NCBI RefSeq assembly: GCF_902497555.1
Contig: NZ_CABVGP010000001.1
Coordinates: forward strand, 372,001 to 436,000
From: Amycolatopsis camponoti
Lineage (GTDB): Bacteria; Actinomycetota; Actinomycetes; Mycobacteriales; Pseudonocardiaceae
Reading direction: 5' to 3'
DNA: 64,000 bases
Part shown: positions 55,295 through 63,271 of the stretch, in pieces
Numbering within the stretch: the first letter of the stretch is position 1
Layout: the number at the start of each line of letters is the position of its first letter
Program-made: the position numbers and the translations under genes
Notes under the pieces: model-generated
What the model saw: only the letters and a program-made list of their open reading frames with translations
Told to the model about the DNA's origin: nothing
Database searches by the model: none

Positions 55295-57049
55295 CTAACT
55301 GGGCTCTTCGGGCTCCCACGCCGGGTCGGTGGGAAGGCCTTCGCCCGACCACGCGGCGGCGGGATCGGCGGCCATCGAGTTGGCCGAGGCCACCTGGTTG
55401 CCGCCACCGCGTTTCGCCTGGTACATGGCCGCGTCCGCGCGCGCGAGGACCTGCTCGCCACGCTCCTGCGGCCGCAGCGAGACGAGCCCGATGGACAGCG
55501 TGACGCCGTGCGAAAGGTGGTGCGGCAGGCCCGCGACGGACTTCACCGCGCGCCCGAGCGCCATCTTCGCCGCGGACGCCGGCGTGCCCGGGAGCAGGAC
55601 GATGAACTCGTCGCCGCCGTAGCGCGCCACCAGGTCGTCGCCGCGCAGCGCGTCACGCAGCGTGCTCGCGACGACGCGCAGCACGTTGTCGCCTTCGGCG
55701 TGGGACGCCTTGTCGTTGACGCCCTTGAAGCCGTCGAGGTCGACGAGCGCGACGGCGAGCGGCTGCGCGTCGGCCGACGACGCGAGCTGGCGCAGCTTCT
55801 CGTCCAGCGCGCGCCGGTTCGGCAGGCCGGTGAGCGGGTCCTGCAGCGCCTGCTGCGTGATCGCGCCGTGCTCGGCCGAGAGCCGTTCGTGCTCGCGACG
55901 CGCGTTCAGCGTGGCGATCTGCGACTCGCGCAGGCTCCACATCTCGGACTCGAGCCGGGTGGCGTAGTCGATCAGCGACTGGCTGGCGCCGGACGCGTAG
56001 TCCGGGCTGGTGTCCAGCCGGGCCAGCTCACGGGCGATGTTCAGCCGCATCGACGGCTGCGACGTGTCGTCGGTCAGCGACTCGCGGGCGTGCCGCAGCA
56101 CGCCGAGAGCGTCTTCGCGCCGGCCGGCCTGGTCGAGGCAGCGGGCCAGCGCGATCGCGACGATCTCGCGTTCGCCCGGGTAGCCGGTGCCTTCGTGCAG
56201 CGCCCGGAGCCGGTCGATCTGGTCGGCGCTCGGGCTGTGCAGCGCCTGCGCCGAGGCGAGGACGCCGACCTGGTCGACGGCCGGGACGCCCGCCTTCCGC
56301 GGGAACAGCGACTCGGTGAACGGGCCTTCGGCGGCCACGGCCATGGAAGCGGCGGTGCGGAACTTCTCGGCGCTTTCGTCGTACTCGTCGATGCGCTCGA
56401 GCCGCAGGCCCCAGCCGAGCAGCATCTTCACCCGGTTCATCAGCTGCAGCGTGATCTCGTGCGGGCTCGCGCTCTCGCGGATCACGGAGGCGGCGCGGCC
56501 GATGACCTCTTCGGCGGCTTCGTACACGCCGAGCTGGTTGAGCACGATCCAGCAGTCGTTCAGCGCCGACCACAGCATCCGGTTCCACTGGCGGATGCCG
56601 ACCTGCCGGTTCGGGATCGCGGAGTCGTCGAGGATGGCCAGCGCGCGGGCGATCTCGGTGAGCGCGGGGTCTTCCTGCGCGGCGATCACCAGCCGCCGGC
56701 CGCGCAGCGCGTGCGCGTCGGCCCGCAACAGCGCGAGGCCGTGGCGCCGGGTGTGCGCGAGCATCTCGTCGAGCCGCGGTTCGGCCTCCGCGGCCAGGCC
56801 CTTGGTGATCAGCCGGGCGATCGCGGACGCGCGCAGGAGCTGCGCGATCATCGTCGGCTCGCCGCGGCGCTGGGTCTCGTCGAGGAGCTCGTCCATCAGC
56901 TCGACGATCTGGAGCTGCTGGGTGTAGTCCTGCCGCTGGACCGCGGCGATCAGCTCCCGCGCACGCCCGACCAGCCAGGCATCGGACATTTCGGCCAGGG
57001 CGGGACGCCTGGCCGCACCCGGGTCGGTCGCCTCGTCGGTCAGCGCCAA
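55295..57049 (-). CDS. Diguanylate cyclase with TPR-like sensor region
   Basis: About 584 residues, soluble. A long helical N-terminal region (about 20-390) looks like TPR repeats, followed by a coiled coil. The GGDEF domain (about 395-560) has an intact active site in RYGGDEFIVLL and an RxxD inhibitory site (RGDD) five residues upstream, so active, feedback-inhibited c-di-GMP synthesis is expected. The start is unclear: TTG 57049 abuts GGGAGG, and Met21 (56989) is another choice. It lies next to tRNA-Gln, upstream of glmU on the same strand. Confidence 0.85.
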   Translation of the reverse strand: MALTDEATDPGAARRPALAEMSDAWLVGRARELIAAVQRQDYTQQLQIVELMDELLDETQRRGEPTMIAQLLRASAIARLITKGLAAEAEPRLDEMLAHTRRHGLALLRADAHALRGRRLVIAAQEDPALTEIARALAILDDSAIPNRQVGIRQWNRMLWSALNDCWIVLNQLGVYEAAEEVIGRAASVIRESASPHEITLQLMNRVKMLLGWGLRLERIDEYDESAEKFRTAASMAVAAEGPFTESLFPRKAGVPAVDQVGVLASAQALHSPSADQIDRLRALHEGTGYPGEREIVAIALARCLDQAGRREDALGVLRHARESLTDDTSQPSMRLNIARELARLDTSPDYASGASQSLIDYATRLESEMWSLRESQIATLNARREHERLSAEHGAITQQALQDPLTGLPNRRALDEKLRQLASSADAQPLAVALVDLDGFKGVNDKASHAEGDNVLRVVASTLRDALRGDDLVARYGGDEFIVLLPGTPASAAKMALGRAVKSVAGLPHHLSHGVTLSIGLVSLRPQERGEQVLARADAAMYQAKRGGGNQVASANSMAADPAAAWSGEGLPTDPAWEPEEPS

Positions 57050-57083
57050 CCTCCCGGTGTCGTGGGTTCGGGTCCTCGAGCTG

Positions 57084-57155
57084 CTCCGCCGCCAGGATTC
57101 GAACCTGAACTGTCAGAACCAAAATCTGAAGTGCTGCCGATTACACTACGGCGGA
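57084..57155 (-). tRNA. tRNA-Gln (anticodon TTG)
   Basis: 72 nt on the minus strand. The acceptor stem is TCCGCCG/CGGCGGA with G as the discriminator base. The anticodon stem TCAGA/TCTGA encloses TTTTGGT (anticodon TTG). The T-arm loop is TTCGAAT. CCA is not encoded. Confidence 0.95.
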
Positions 57156-57291
57156 TCGATCCTGGTCAGGATAGCGACGATCGGGTGTCGTCCGCGCGGG
57201 GGATGCGTTACCGCCCAGTCCGCCGGGTACCCCGGTTCCGAAGTACGGGTGTGAGGCTTCCGGCACTCCCCAGTCGCCGAAACCTCCTGTA

Positions 57292-57304
57292 CCGTAACTT
57301 ACGG
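57292..57304 (+). promoter_or_regulatory. Palindrome upstream of the desaturase
   Basis: CCGTAA-C-TTACGG is a perfect 6-bp dyad in a TACCGTAACTTACGGCA context. It is a plausible TetR-type operator for the desaturase, perhaps for the TetR encoded just downstream. Confidence 0.45.
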
Positions 57305-57308
57305 CATC

Positions 57309-57327
57309 GTAGGTTAGGGCACCCTAC
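57309..57327 (+). promoter_or_regulatory. Iron-box-like site (IdeR/DtxR) upstream of the desaturase
   Basis: GTAGGTTAGGGCACCCTAC matches the 19-bp IdeR consensus (TTAGGTTAGSCTAACCTAA, from memory) at 14 of 19 positions. A TTAGGTT half-site follows at 57332-57338. It is 37 bp upstream of the ATG of a di-iron enzyme. Confidence 0.45.
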
Positions 57328-57363
57328 GTCATTAGGTTGCCCGCATAGGGAGAAGTGAAGCGT

Positions 57364-58329
57364 ATGACGGCCACGCTCGACCGTTCTCAGCCCGCCGGGG
57401 AGCCTTCCGCTCCCAAGGGGCCCAAACCCGTTACTGAAGGCACGCGAGGCATCGGCGTGCAGCTGTCGGTCTACTTCGGCGTGATCGCGCCGCTGGTGGC
57501 ACTGCTGGTCGCGGTGCCCTTCGCCTGGGGCTGGGGACTGAGCTGGGTCGACGTCGGCATCTTCGTGGTGTTCTACGCGATCAGCGGGCTCGGCATCACG
57601 GTGTCCTACCACCGCTACTTCACGCACGGCTCGTTCAAGGCCAAGCCGTGGCTGCGCGTGGTCATGGCCATCGCCGGCAGCATCGCGCTGCAGGGCCCGG
57701 TCATCACCTGGGTCGCCGACCACCGCCGCCACCACGCGTTCTCCGACCGCGACGGCGACCCGCACTCCCCGTGGGCGTTCGGCACCTCGCCGTGGGCCAT
57801 CGCCAAGGGCTTCTGGCACGCGCACATGGGCTGGCTGTTCGAGCGCGACCAGACCAACGCCGAGCGCTTCGCGCCCGACCTCGTCAAGGACCCGGCCATC
57901 AAGAAGGTCGACGACCTGTTCTGGCTGTGGTCGCTGGTCAGCCTGGCGCTGCCGGCCCTGCTGGGCGGATTGATCTCGTGGTCGCTGTGGGGCGCGGTCA
58001 CCGCGTTCTTCTGGGCCGGGCTGGTCCGCATCTGCGTGCTGCACCACGTGACGTGGTCGGTCAACTCGATCTGCCACATGATCGGCGAGCGCCCGTTCGC
58101 CGCGCGCGACAAGTCGGCGAACTTCTGGCCGCTGGCGATCTTCTCGTTCGGCGAGTCGTGGCACAACCTCCACCACGCCGACCCGACGTCCGCGCGCCAC
58201 GGCGTGAAGCGCGGCCAGATCGACATTTCCGCGCGGCTGATCTGGATCTTCGAGAAGTTCGGCTGGGTGCACGACGTGCGCTGGCCGACGCCGCAGCGCT
58301 TGGCCCGAATCGCGACGGAAAAGGGCTAG
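57364..58329 (+). CDS. Membrane fatty acyl-CoA delta-9 desaturase
   Basis: A 321-residue integral-membrane di-iron desaturase. The three histidine boxes are HRYFTH (about residue 83), HRRHH (about 121) and HNLHH (about 265), among four hydrophobic segments. It introduces a cis double bond into acyl-CoA, tuning membrane fluidity. ATG 57364 is chosen because GGGAGAA lies 9 nt upstream; GTG 57355 is an alternative. The upstream region carries an iron-box-like site and a palindrome. A TetR gene follows 17 bp after the stop. Confidence 0.93.
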   Translation: MTATLDRSQPAGEPSAPKGPKPVTEGTRGIGVQLSVYFGVIAPLVALLVAVPFAWGWGLSWVDVGIFVVFYAISGLGITVSYHRYFTHGSFKAKPWLRVVMAIAGSIALQGPVITWVADHRRHHAFSDRDGDPHSPWAFGTSPWAIAKGFWHAHMGWLFERDQTNAERFAPDLVKDPAIKKVDDLFWLWSLVSLALPALLGGLISWSLWGAVTAFFWAGLVRICVLHHVTWSVNSICHMIGERPFAARDKSANFWPLAIFSFGESWHNLHHADPTSARHGVKRGQIDISARLIWIFEKFGWVHDVRWPTPQRLARIATEKG

Positions 58330-58334
58330 TCAAC

Positions 58335-58340
58335 TAGGCT
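58335..58340 (+). promoter_or_regulatory. -10 box of the TetR-DUF6228 operon
   Basis: TAGGCT lies 6 nt before the ATG at 58347 (leaderless). Confidence 0.5.
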
Positions 58341-58346
58341 GCCCCG

Positions 58347-59015
58347 ATGGCGGGGAGACGACGTTCCAAACGTGAGCAGGTCACCGGGGCGCGTCCGGTC
58401 GCCCCGGTGACGCGCGTCCGGATGACCGGCAGCGAGCGGCGTCAGCAATTGCTGAACGTGGCGCGGGCGTTGTTCGCCGAAAAGGGTTTCGACGGCACGT
58501 CGATCGAGGAGATCGCGCACCGCGCCAACGTGTCGAAACCCGTGGTGTACGAACACTTCGGCGGCAAAGAGGGCATCTACGCGGTGGTGGTGGACCGCGA
58601 AACCCAGCTGCTGCTGGAGCGCATGGTGTCCACCCTGCACGGCGGCCACCCCCGCGTGATGCTCGAACAGGCGGCGACGGCTTTGCTGTCGTACGTCGAG
58701 GATTCCCACGACGGTTTCCGGATCCTGGTCCGCGATTCCCCGGTGGCGAGTTCGACGGGCACGTTCTCGACGGTGCTGAACGACATCGCGAGCCAGGTGG
58801 AGCACATCCTGGCCCAGCAGTTCGCGGCTCGCGGGTACGACGAGAAGCTGGCGGCGTTGTACGCGCAGGCTTTGGTGGGGATGGTCGCGCTGACCGGGCA
58901 GTGGTGGCTGGACGCGCGGAAGCCGAAGCGGGACGAGGTCGCCGCGCACCTCGTGAATCTGGCGTGGAACGGGCTGTCGCACCTGGAGCACAAGCCGAAG
59001 CTTCGGCTGGGATGA
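58347..59015 (+). CDS. TetR-family regulator (Rv1019-like position)
   Basis: A 222-residue repressor. The basic N-tail is followed by helix-turn-helix GTSIEEIAHRANVSKPVVYE (about residues 50-69) and a conserved ligand domain. It sits after glmU/tRNA-Gln and the desaturase, where M. tuberculosis has the TetR gene Rv1019. It may repress the desaturase, as several actinobacterial TetRs do. The next gene overlaps its stop (ATGA). Confidence 0.9.
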   Translation: MAGRRRSKREQVTGARPVAPVTRVRMTGSERRQQLLNVARALFAEKGFDGTSIEEIAHRANVSKPVVYEHFGGKEGIYAVVVDRETQLLLERMVSTLHGGHPRVMLEQAATALLSYVEDSHDGFRILVRDSPVASSTGTFSTVLNDIASQVEHILAQQFAARGYDEKLAALYAQALVGMVALTGQWWLDARKPKRDEVAAHLVNLAWNGLSHLEHKPKLRLG

Positions 59016-59416
59016 CGGTTTTCCTGGCGGGGCCGGGGGTCACGCTGACCCTCACGGACCTCGATGCGTCCGAAGGCGACCTGGTGTACTTCACGGCGCG
59101 GGCCGAAGGGAACGGCCTGGCGGCCTCCGCCAGCGTGATGACCCTCCACGGCGATGGCCTCGGCCCTTTCACCGCCGGCCTCGAGCGGGATTTCCGCGGC
59201 TGGTCCGGCGAGCGGGTGTGGCAGTCCGCTCGCGCCGACCTCGGACTCCGCGCGACCCACCACGGTCGTGCCGTGGAGCTGGCGTGGACGTTGCAGGGCC
59301 GCGAACCGATTCACGACGAAACGCGTCCCTGGGCCGTCACCGTCCGAACCTTCGTCACGCCGGGCGAAGAGCTGCGCACCTTCGGCGCGGAAGTCGCCGA
59401 ATTCCTCGCTACTTGA
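59012..59416 (+). CDS. DUF6228-like hypothetical protein
   Basis: A 134-residue beta-rich protein with the pattern of DUF6228: GDGLGPFTAGLERDFRGWSGER in the middle (core FTAGLERDFRGW) and a C-terminal TFVTPGEELRTFGAEVAEF. Function is unknown. It is translationally coupled to the TetR gene (4-bp overlap) and overlaps the convergent NUDIX gene by 8 bp. Confidence 0.72.
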   Translation: MTVFLAGPGVTLTLTDLDASEGDLVYFTARAEGNGLAASASVMTLHGDGLGPFTAGLERDFRGWSGERVWQSARADLGLRATHHGRAVELAWTLQGREPIHDETRPWAVTVRTFVTPGEELRTFGAEVAEFLAT

Positions 59417-59801
59417 GCGAACCCGCGTCGCGCAGGTGGTCGAAGATGATCTTGTCCACCGGGGAGACCCGCTCCCGGTCCGCGTAGCCGAGCCACGCGA
59501 TCTCCTCGATCTCGCTGCTCGCCGCCAACGTTCCCGTGTAGTCCGCGGTGAAGCAGGTCATGCGCACGACGATCCCCGCCGCCTTGCCGTCGGCCTGGGC
59601 TTCGAACACACCCGCGGGCGCGATCGTCGGCTCGGCGATCTCCACCGACACCTCTTCGCGGATCTCGCGGACCAGCGTCTCGACGTCCGTCTCGCCCGCT
59701 TCGCGCTTGCCGCCGGGCAGGTAGTAGACCTGCTTGCCACGGGAACGCGTGCTCAGGATCCGGCCGTCCACCAGGTGGATCCACGCGATCTTGTCGATCA
59801 C
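59409..59801 (-). CDS. NUDIX hydrolase
   Basis: A 130-residue nucleoside-diphosphate-X hydrolase. The Nudix helix is GGKREAGETDVETLVREIRE followed by E-V-S: the G-x5-E-x7-RE-U-x-EE core is intact, but the usual Gly after EE is Ser. The substrate is unknown. GTG 59801 overlaps the isochorismatase TGA (GTGA), so the two are co-translated. Confidence 0.85.
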   Translation of the reverse strand: MIDKIAWIHLVDGRILSTRSRGKQVYYLPGGKREAGETDVETLVREIREEVSVEIAEPTIAPAGVFEAQADGKAAGIVVRMTCFTADYTGTLAASSEIEEIAWLGYADRERVSPVDKIIFDHLRDAGSLK

Positions 59802-60301
59802 TTCAGGCCCGCCAGTGCCTCGTCCGTCGTCATGACCGTGCCGAGCCTCGGGAAGATCTTCGTGATCGCGTTCTCGTGCGAGATCTCGGACAGCGCCGTC
59901 ATCGCGTCCGACACCGCGACCGTGTCGTAGCCGTGGTCGGACGCCGCGCGCAGGGTCGACTCCACGCCGAACTCCGTGGCGATGCCGCCGAAGTACACCG
60001 TCTTCACGCCCGTCCCGCGCAGGAACTCGTCGAGGTCCGTGTTCGCGAAACCGCCGATCGCGTACTTGGTGACGATCTTGTCGTCCTGCGCGTCGAAGAC
60101 GAGCTCGTTGCCGGGCGGGTTGTCCGGCCGCGACACCTTGACGATCACCACGGGGGCGCCGGCCTCGCGGAACGCCGCCCGCAGCCGCAGTGCGTTCGCG
60201 ACGACCTCTTCCCCTCGGTACGGCGTCGTCGGGAGCGTCACGATCCGCTCCTGCAGGTCGACGAGCACGAGCGCGGACGTGGCCGGGTCGATCTTGGTCA
60301 T
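59798..60301 (-). CDS. Isochorismatase-family hydrolase
   Basis: A 167-residue alpha/beta hydrolase of the cysteine-hydrolase superfamily. Catalytic Asp15 is in LVLVDLQE and Lys79 in VTKYAIGG. At the nucleophile position, where nicotinamidases have Cys, the sequence reads ATEFGVEST, with Gly. True isochorismatases (EntB, PhzD) also lack the Cys, so isochorismate or a related vinyl ether is more likely than an amide. TAGGAT lies 6 nt before the ATG. Confidence 0.85.
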   Translation of the reverse strand: MTKIDPATSALVLVDLQERIVTLPTTPYRGEEVVANALRLRAAFREAGAPVVIVKVSRPDNPPGNELVFDAQDDKIVTKYAIGGFANTDLDEFLRGTGVKTVYFGGIATEFGVESTLRAASDHGYDTVAVSDAMTALSEISHENAITKIFPRLGTVMTTDEALAGLK

Positions 60302-60307
60302 GCCCCG

Positions 60308-60313
60308 ATCCTA
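60308..60313 (-). promoter_or_regulatory. -10 box of isochorismatase-NUDIX operon
   Basis: TAGGAT on the minus strand, 6 nt before the ATG at 60301. Confidence 0.5.
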
Positions 60314-60334
60314 GGGGAGGGGCACGGTTTGGAG

Positions 60335-60379
60335 GCCGGTCCCCGATCGCCAGGTCGGCGATGGCGCTCGGGGACCGGC
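60335..60379 (-). terminator. Compound hairpin after the sugar dehydrogenase gene
   Basis: The outer 12-bp stem, GCCGGTCCCCGA / TCGGGGACCGGC, encloses an inner ATCGCC/GGCGAT stem. It lies between the dehydrogenase stop and the isochorismatase promoter. The rest of 60380-60524 shows no gene. Confidence 0.65.
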
Positions 60380-60524
60380 GCGGTGCTGCCGCGGGAACGC
60401 TATCTTCGGACCGCGTCCAACACTCGTCGGGGGCGGGCGAAAACTCTTGGTACAGAACATGTTCCGCGATCCGCCACCCCGGCGGAAGTGTCCACGGCAC
60501 CGGCGGCCCGTGGCTTTCTCATGC

Positions 60525-61706
60525 TCAGGCCGGTGTGACCTTCAGCAGCTTGTCGTCCGTTCCGTCCGAAGTCGTCACGTACAGGGCGCCGTCCGGGCCG
60601 CTGCGGACCGCGCGCAGGCGGCCGAACTTGTCGTCGAACTCCGGGGGGAGCGAGACGTCGAGGACCTTGCCCGCCGCGTCCAAGTGGTACAGCAGCAGCT
60701 TCTGCCCCTTCAACGCCACCACGACCAGCGCGCCGTCGTTGCGGCCCCACTGCGCGCCCGTCAGGAACGCGTCGCCGCTGATCGCCTCGGTGATCTTGCC
60801 GGACGTCCGCAGTGGACTTACCGCGTCCGGGAAGCGCTTGAGGTCGGTCATCGGCACGCTCTCGTCGTAGCTCGAGTCCGTGCCGCCCTTCGACGGGTCC
60901 CAGCCGTAGTTCGCGCCCGGCTTCAGCAGGTTGACCTCGTCGTCGAAGGTCGGCCCGTGCTCGGCCGTGATCACCTGCCCGCTGCCCGGCCGGATCGCCA
61001 CGCCCTGGACGTTGCGGTGGCCGAAGGTGTAGATCAGCCGTTCCTTCGGGTCCGAAGACGTGATGAACGGGTTGTCCGGCAACGGGTTCCCGGTCTTCGC
61101 GTCCAGCCGCAGCACCTTGCCGCCCAGGGAGTGGCGGTCCTGCGCGATCGACGCGCGCGCCGTGTCGCCGGTGCCGACCAGCAGCGCGCCGTCCGGTGCG
61201 AACGTCGGACGGCAGCCGGAGTGCCGGCCGCTCGGGTTCACCGGCAGCCCGGTCAGCAGGTTCTTGACCTTCGACGCGCTCGCGCCGTCGTCGGCCAGCT
61301 TCCACGTGACCAGCCGGATGTCGACGGCCTTGCCGCCCTCCTGGTGGTCCTGGCAGGTGATGAACTCGCGGCTGGTCGTGAAGTCGGGGCTGACGGCCAT
61401 GCCGAGCAGCCCGCCTTCGCCCTGCACGAGGACGTCGGAGAAGTCGGCCTTGACGTCGGTCGCCTGCCCGCCGCGGACCAGCGCGAGCTTGCCGGGCCGC
61501 TGCGGCACGAGGATGCCGCCGTCGGGCAGGAAGCCGATGTCCCAGCCGTGCTGCAGCCCGGCCGTCACCGTCTCGACCTTGAACTTCCCGCTCGCCGCTG
61601 GCGGCGTGGCCGCGGGCGGAACGCTCTGGACGGGCGCGCTCGACGCCCCCGAGCAGCCCGTGACCAGCAGGGACACCGCACCGATGAGACCCAGCACACG
61701 CCGCAT
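60525..61706 (-). CDS. Lipoprotein PQQ-type glucose/sorbosone dehydrogenase
   Basis: A 393-residue exported lipoprotein (lipobox LLVTGC, Cys about 18) with a six-bladed beta-propeller GSDH domain. Visible segments are HGWDIGFLPDGGILV, GEGGLLGMAVSPDF, the catalytic-His region GRHSGCRPTFAPDG and FGHRNVQGVAIRP. Such proteins oxidise sugars with pyrroloquinoline quinone at the cell surface, although several actinobacterial homologues are uncharacterised. ATG 61706 has AGGA 8 nt upstream; ATG 61715 is an alternative. It follows the hydrolase gene by 16 bp, likely in one operon. Confidence 0.88.
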   Translation of the reverse strand: MRRVLGLIGAVSLLVTGCSGASSAPVQSVPPAATPPAASGKFKVETVTAGLQHGWDIGFLPDGGILVPQRPGKLALVRGGQATDVKADFSDVLVQGEGGLLGMAVSPDFTTSREFITCQDHQEGGKAVDIRLVTWKLADDGASASKVKNLLTGLPVNPSGRHSGCRPTFAPDGALLVGTGDTARASIAQDRHSLGGKVLRLDAKTGNPLPDNPFITSSDPKERLIYTFGHRNVQGVAIRPGSGQVITAEHGPTFDDEVNLLKPGANYGWDPSKGGTDSSYDESVPMTDLKRFPDAVSPLRTSGKITEAISGDAFLTGAQWGRNDGALVVVALKGQKLLLYHLDAAGKVLDVSLPPEFDDKFGRLRAVRSGPDGALYVTTSDGTDDKLLKVTPA

Positions 61707-61722
61707 ACGGCCCATCCTGCCA

Positions 61723-62568
61723 TCAAGCGGTGAAATCACCGTTCGCCGCGGCCTCCTTCAGGAACTCCAGGTCGGCCGAGCCCGGGATGTGGTGCCCGGT
61801 GCCGGGCACCAGGTCCACGACCGCGCCGGCCGCCTCGAGCCGCCGCTGGGTCGTCCGGGAGTCGACCATGGCGTCCTCCGCCCCGGCGACGGCGTACACC
61901 GGCATGGTCAGCCGGCCCAGCGCCGCGTCGCCGAAGACCGGGAACGGGCCGGTGCGGTACCGGTAGTTCGCCGACACGAGCAGCTGCTGCTCGACGATCG
62001 GTGACGACTCCGGCTCGCCCACGACGCCGGCCACCGACTTCCGCCGTCCCTTCTCCCCGAGCAGTGACAGCAGCACCGCCTTGACGACGAACCCCTTCTT
62101 CGTCGGGCCGAGGCCGATCGGGCACCGCAGCGCCAGCGCCGCGACGCGCTCGGGCCGCCGGGTCGCGTAGTCGAGCGCCAGCCAGCCGCCGAACGACGAT
62201 GTCAGGAAGGCCGCCCGCGAGACGCCGAAGTGGTCCAGCACCGCGTCCAGCCACTGCGCGTACCGGTCGCTGTCGAGCGGCGGCCGCGTCTCGGCGCTCA
62301 TCCCGGGTTCGCCGATGATGTCGACGGCGTACACCCGGAACCGCTCGACCAGCGCCGGGATCCGGTGCGCCCATTCCGCCGAGTTGCTGCCGGAGCCGTG
62401 CAGAAGCACCAGCGTGGGCGCGCTCTCGGGGCCGGAGACCAGGACGAACGTCTCGCCTTCGGGGGTCGGCACGCGCACTTCGTCGCGCGGGACCGGCCAG
62501 CTCGTCAGTGCCTCGAGGTAGCGCTCACGCAGAAGGCGCGCGCCCGCGTCGGACTTGTATATCGTCAT
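61723..62568 (-). CDS. Alpha/beta hydrolase
   Basis: A 281-residue serine hydrolase. The oxyanion segment is LVLLHGSGSNSAEW (about residue 55). The nucleophile elbow is TSSFGG, with Ser in place of the first Gly of GxSxG. The acid is in GAEDAMVD and the catalytic His in GTGHHIPG. It is cytoplasmic with unknown substrate. ATG 62568 is chosen because an AGTACT-centred dyad (CAAAGTACTCT) lies directly upstream, suggesting regulator binding at the promoter. Confidence 0.88.
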   Translation of the reverse strand: MTIYKSDAGARLLRERYLEALTSWPVPRDEVRVPTPEGETFVLVSGPESAPTLVLLHGSGSNSAEWAHRIPALVERFRVYAVDIIGEPGMSAETRPPLDSDRYAQWLDAVLDHFGVSRAAFLTSSFGGWLALDYATRRPERVAALALRCPIGLGPTKKGFVVKAVLLSLLGEKGRRKSVAGVVGEPESSPIVEQQLLVSANYRYRTGPFPVFGDAALGRLTMPVYAVAGAEDAMVDSRTTQRRLEAAGAVVDLVPGTGHHIPGSADLEFLKEAAANGDFTA

Positions 62569-62585
62569 GCAAAGTACTCTATACA

Positions 62586-62610
62586 TCCCTATCAAGAGGA
62601 TAAATAGGGA
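62586..62610. promoter_or_regulatory. Inverted repeat upstream of the alpha/beta hydrolase
   Basis: TCCCTAT (62586-62592) and ATAGGGA (62604-62610) are perfect 7-bp arms in an unusually AT-rich 46-bp gap. It also lies just after the response-regulator stop, so it could be an operator or a weak terminator. Confidence 0.4.
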
Positions 62611-62614
62611 GTGA

Positions 62615-63271
62615 TCACGCCCCTGGACGCACCAGCCCGGACTCGTAGGCGAAGACCACCGCGTGCACCCGGTCGCGCAGCCGGAGCTTGCCGAGGATCC
62701 GCCCGACGTGCGTCTTCACCGTCGTCTCGCCGATGTACAGCTTCGCCGCGATCTCGCCGTTGGAGTGCCCGCGCGCGATCAGCCCCAGCACGTCCTTCTC
62801 GCGCTCGGTCAGCACGCCGAGCTTCGCGATGTCCACCGGATCGCGGTCGTCGTCGAGGTAGCGGTCGAGCAGCCGCCGCGTGACCGACGGCGAGACCATC
62901 GAGTCGCCGCGCAGCACACCGCGGATCGCGACGAGCATCTCTTCCGACGGCGCGTCCTTCACCAGGAACCCGCTGGCACCCGCGCGCAGGGCGGCGTAGG
63001 CGTACTCGTCGAGGTCGAACGTCGTGATGATCAGGACGCGCACGTCCGGCAGCTCGGCGCAGATCCGCCCGGTGGCGGTGACGCCGTCGAGCACCGGCAT
63101 CCGGACGTCCATCAGCACCAGGTCGGGCCGCAGCTCCCGGGCCTTCGCGACGGCCTCCTCGCCGTTCGCCGCCTCGGCCGCGACGACGAGGTCGTCCTGG
63201 CTTTCGACGATCATCCGCAGCCCGACGCGCACCAGCTCCTGGTCGTCGCAGAGCAGCACCCGCGTCGTCAC
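62615..63271 (-). CDS. NarL/LuxR-type response regulator
   Basis: A 218-residue two-component regulator. The receiver domain (about 4-120) has acidic pocket CDDQ, phospho-Asp in LVLMDVRMP (about residue 54) and Lys in FLVKDAP. The LuxR helix-turn-helix (about 150-210) has LTEREKDVLGLIARGHSNGE (20 residues) followed by TVKTHVGRIL. GTG 63271 overlaps the kinase stop, so the pair is co-translated. The target genes are unknown. Confidence 0.94.
   Translation of the reverse strand: MTTRVLLCDDQELVRVGLRMIVESQDDLVVAAEAANGEEAVAKARELRPDLVLMDVRMPVLDGVTATGRICAELPDVRVLIITTFDLDEYAYAALRAGASGFLVKDAPSEEMLVAIRGVLRGDSMVSPSVTRRLLDRYLDDDRDPVDIAKLGVLTEREKDVLGLIARGHSNGEIAAKLYIGETTVKTHVGRILGKLRLRDRVHAVVFAYESGLVRPGA

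Noticed and set aside
54041..57358. A 1,105-residue plus-strand open frame opposite glmU and the GGDEF gene
   Set aside because: It is a shadow frame and runs through the tRNA-Gln gene, which a real gene would not do.
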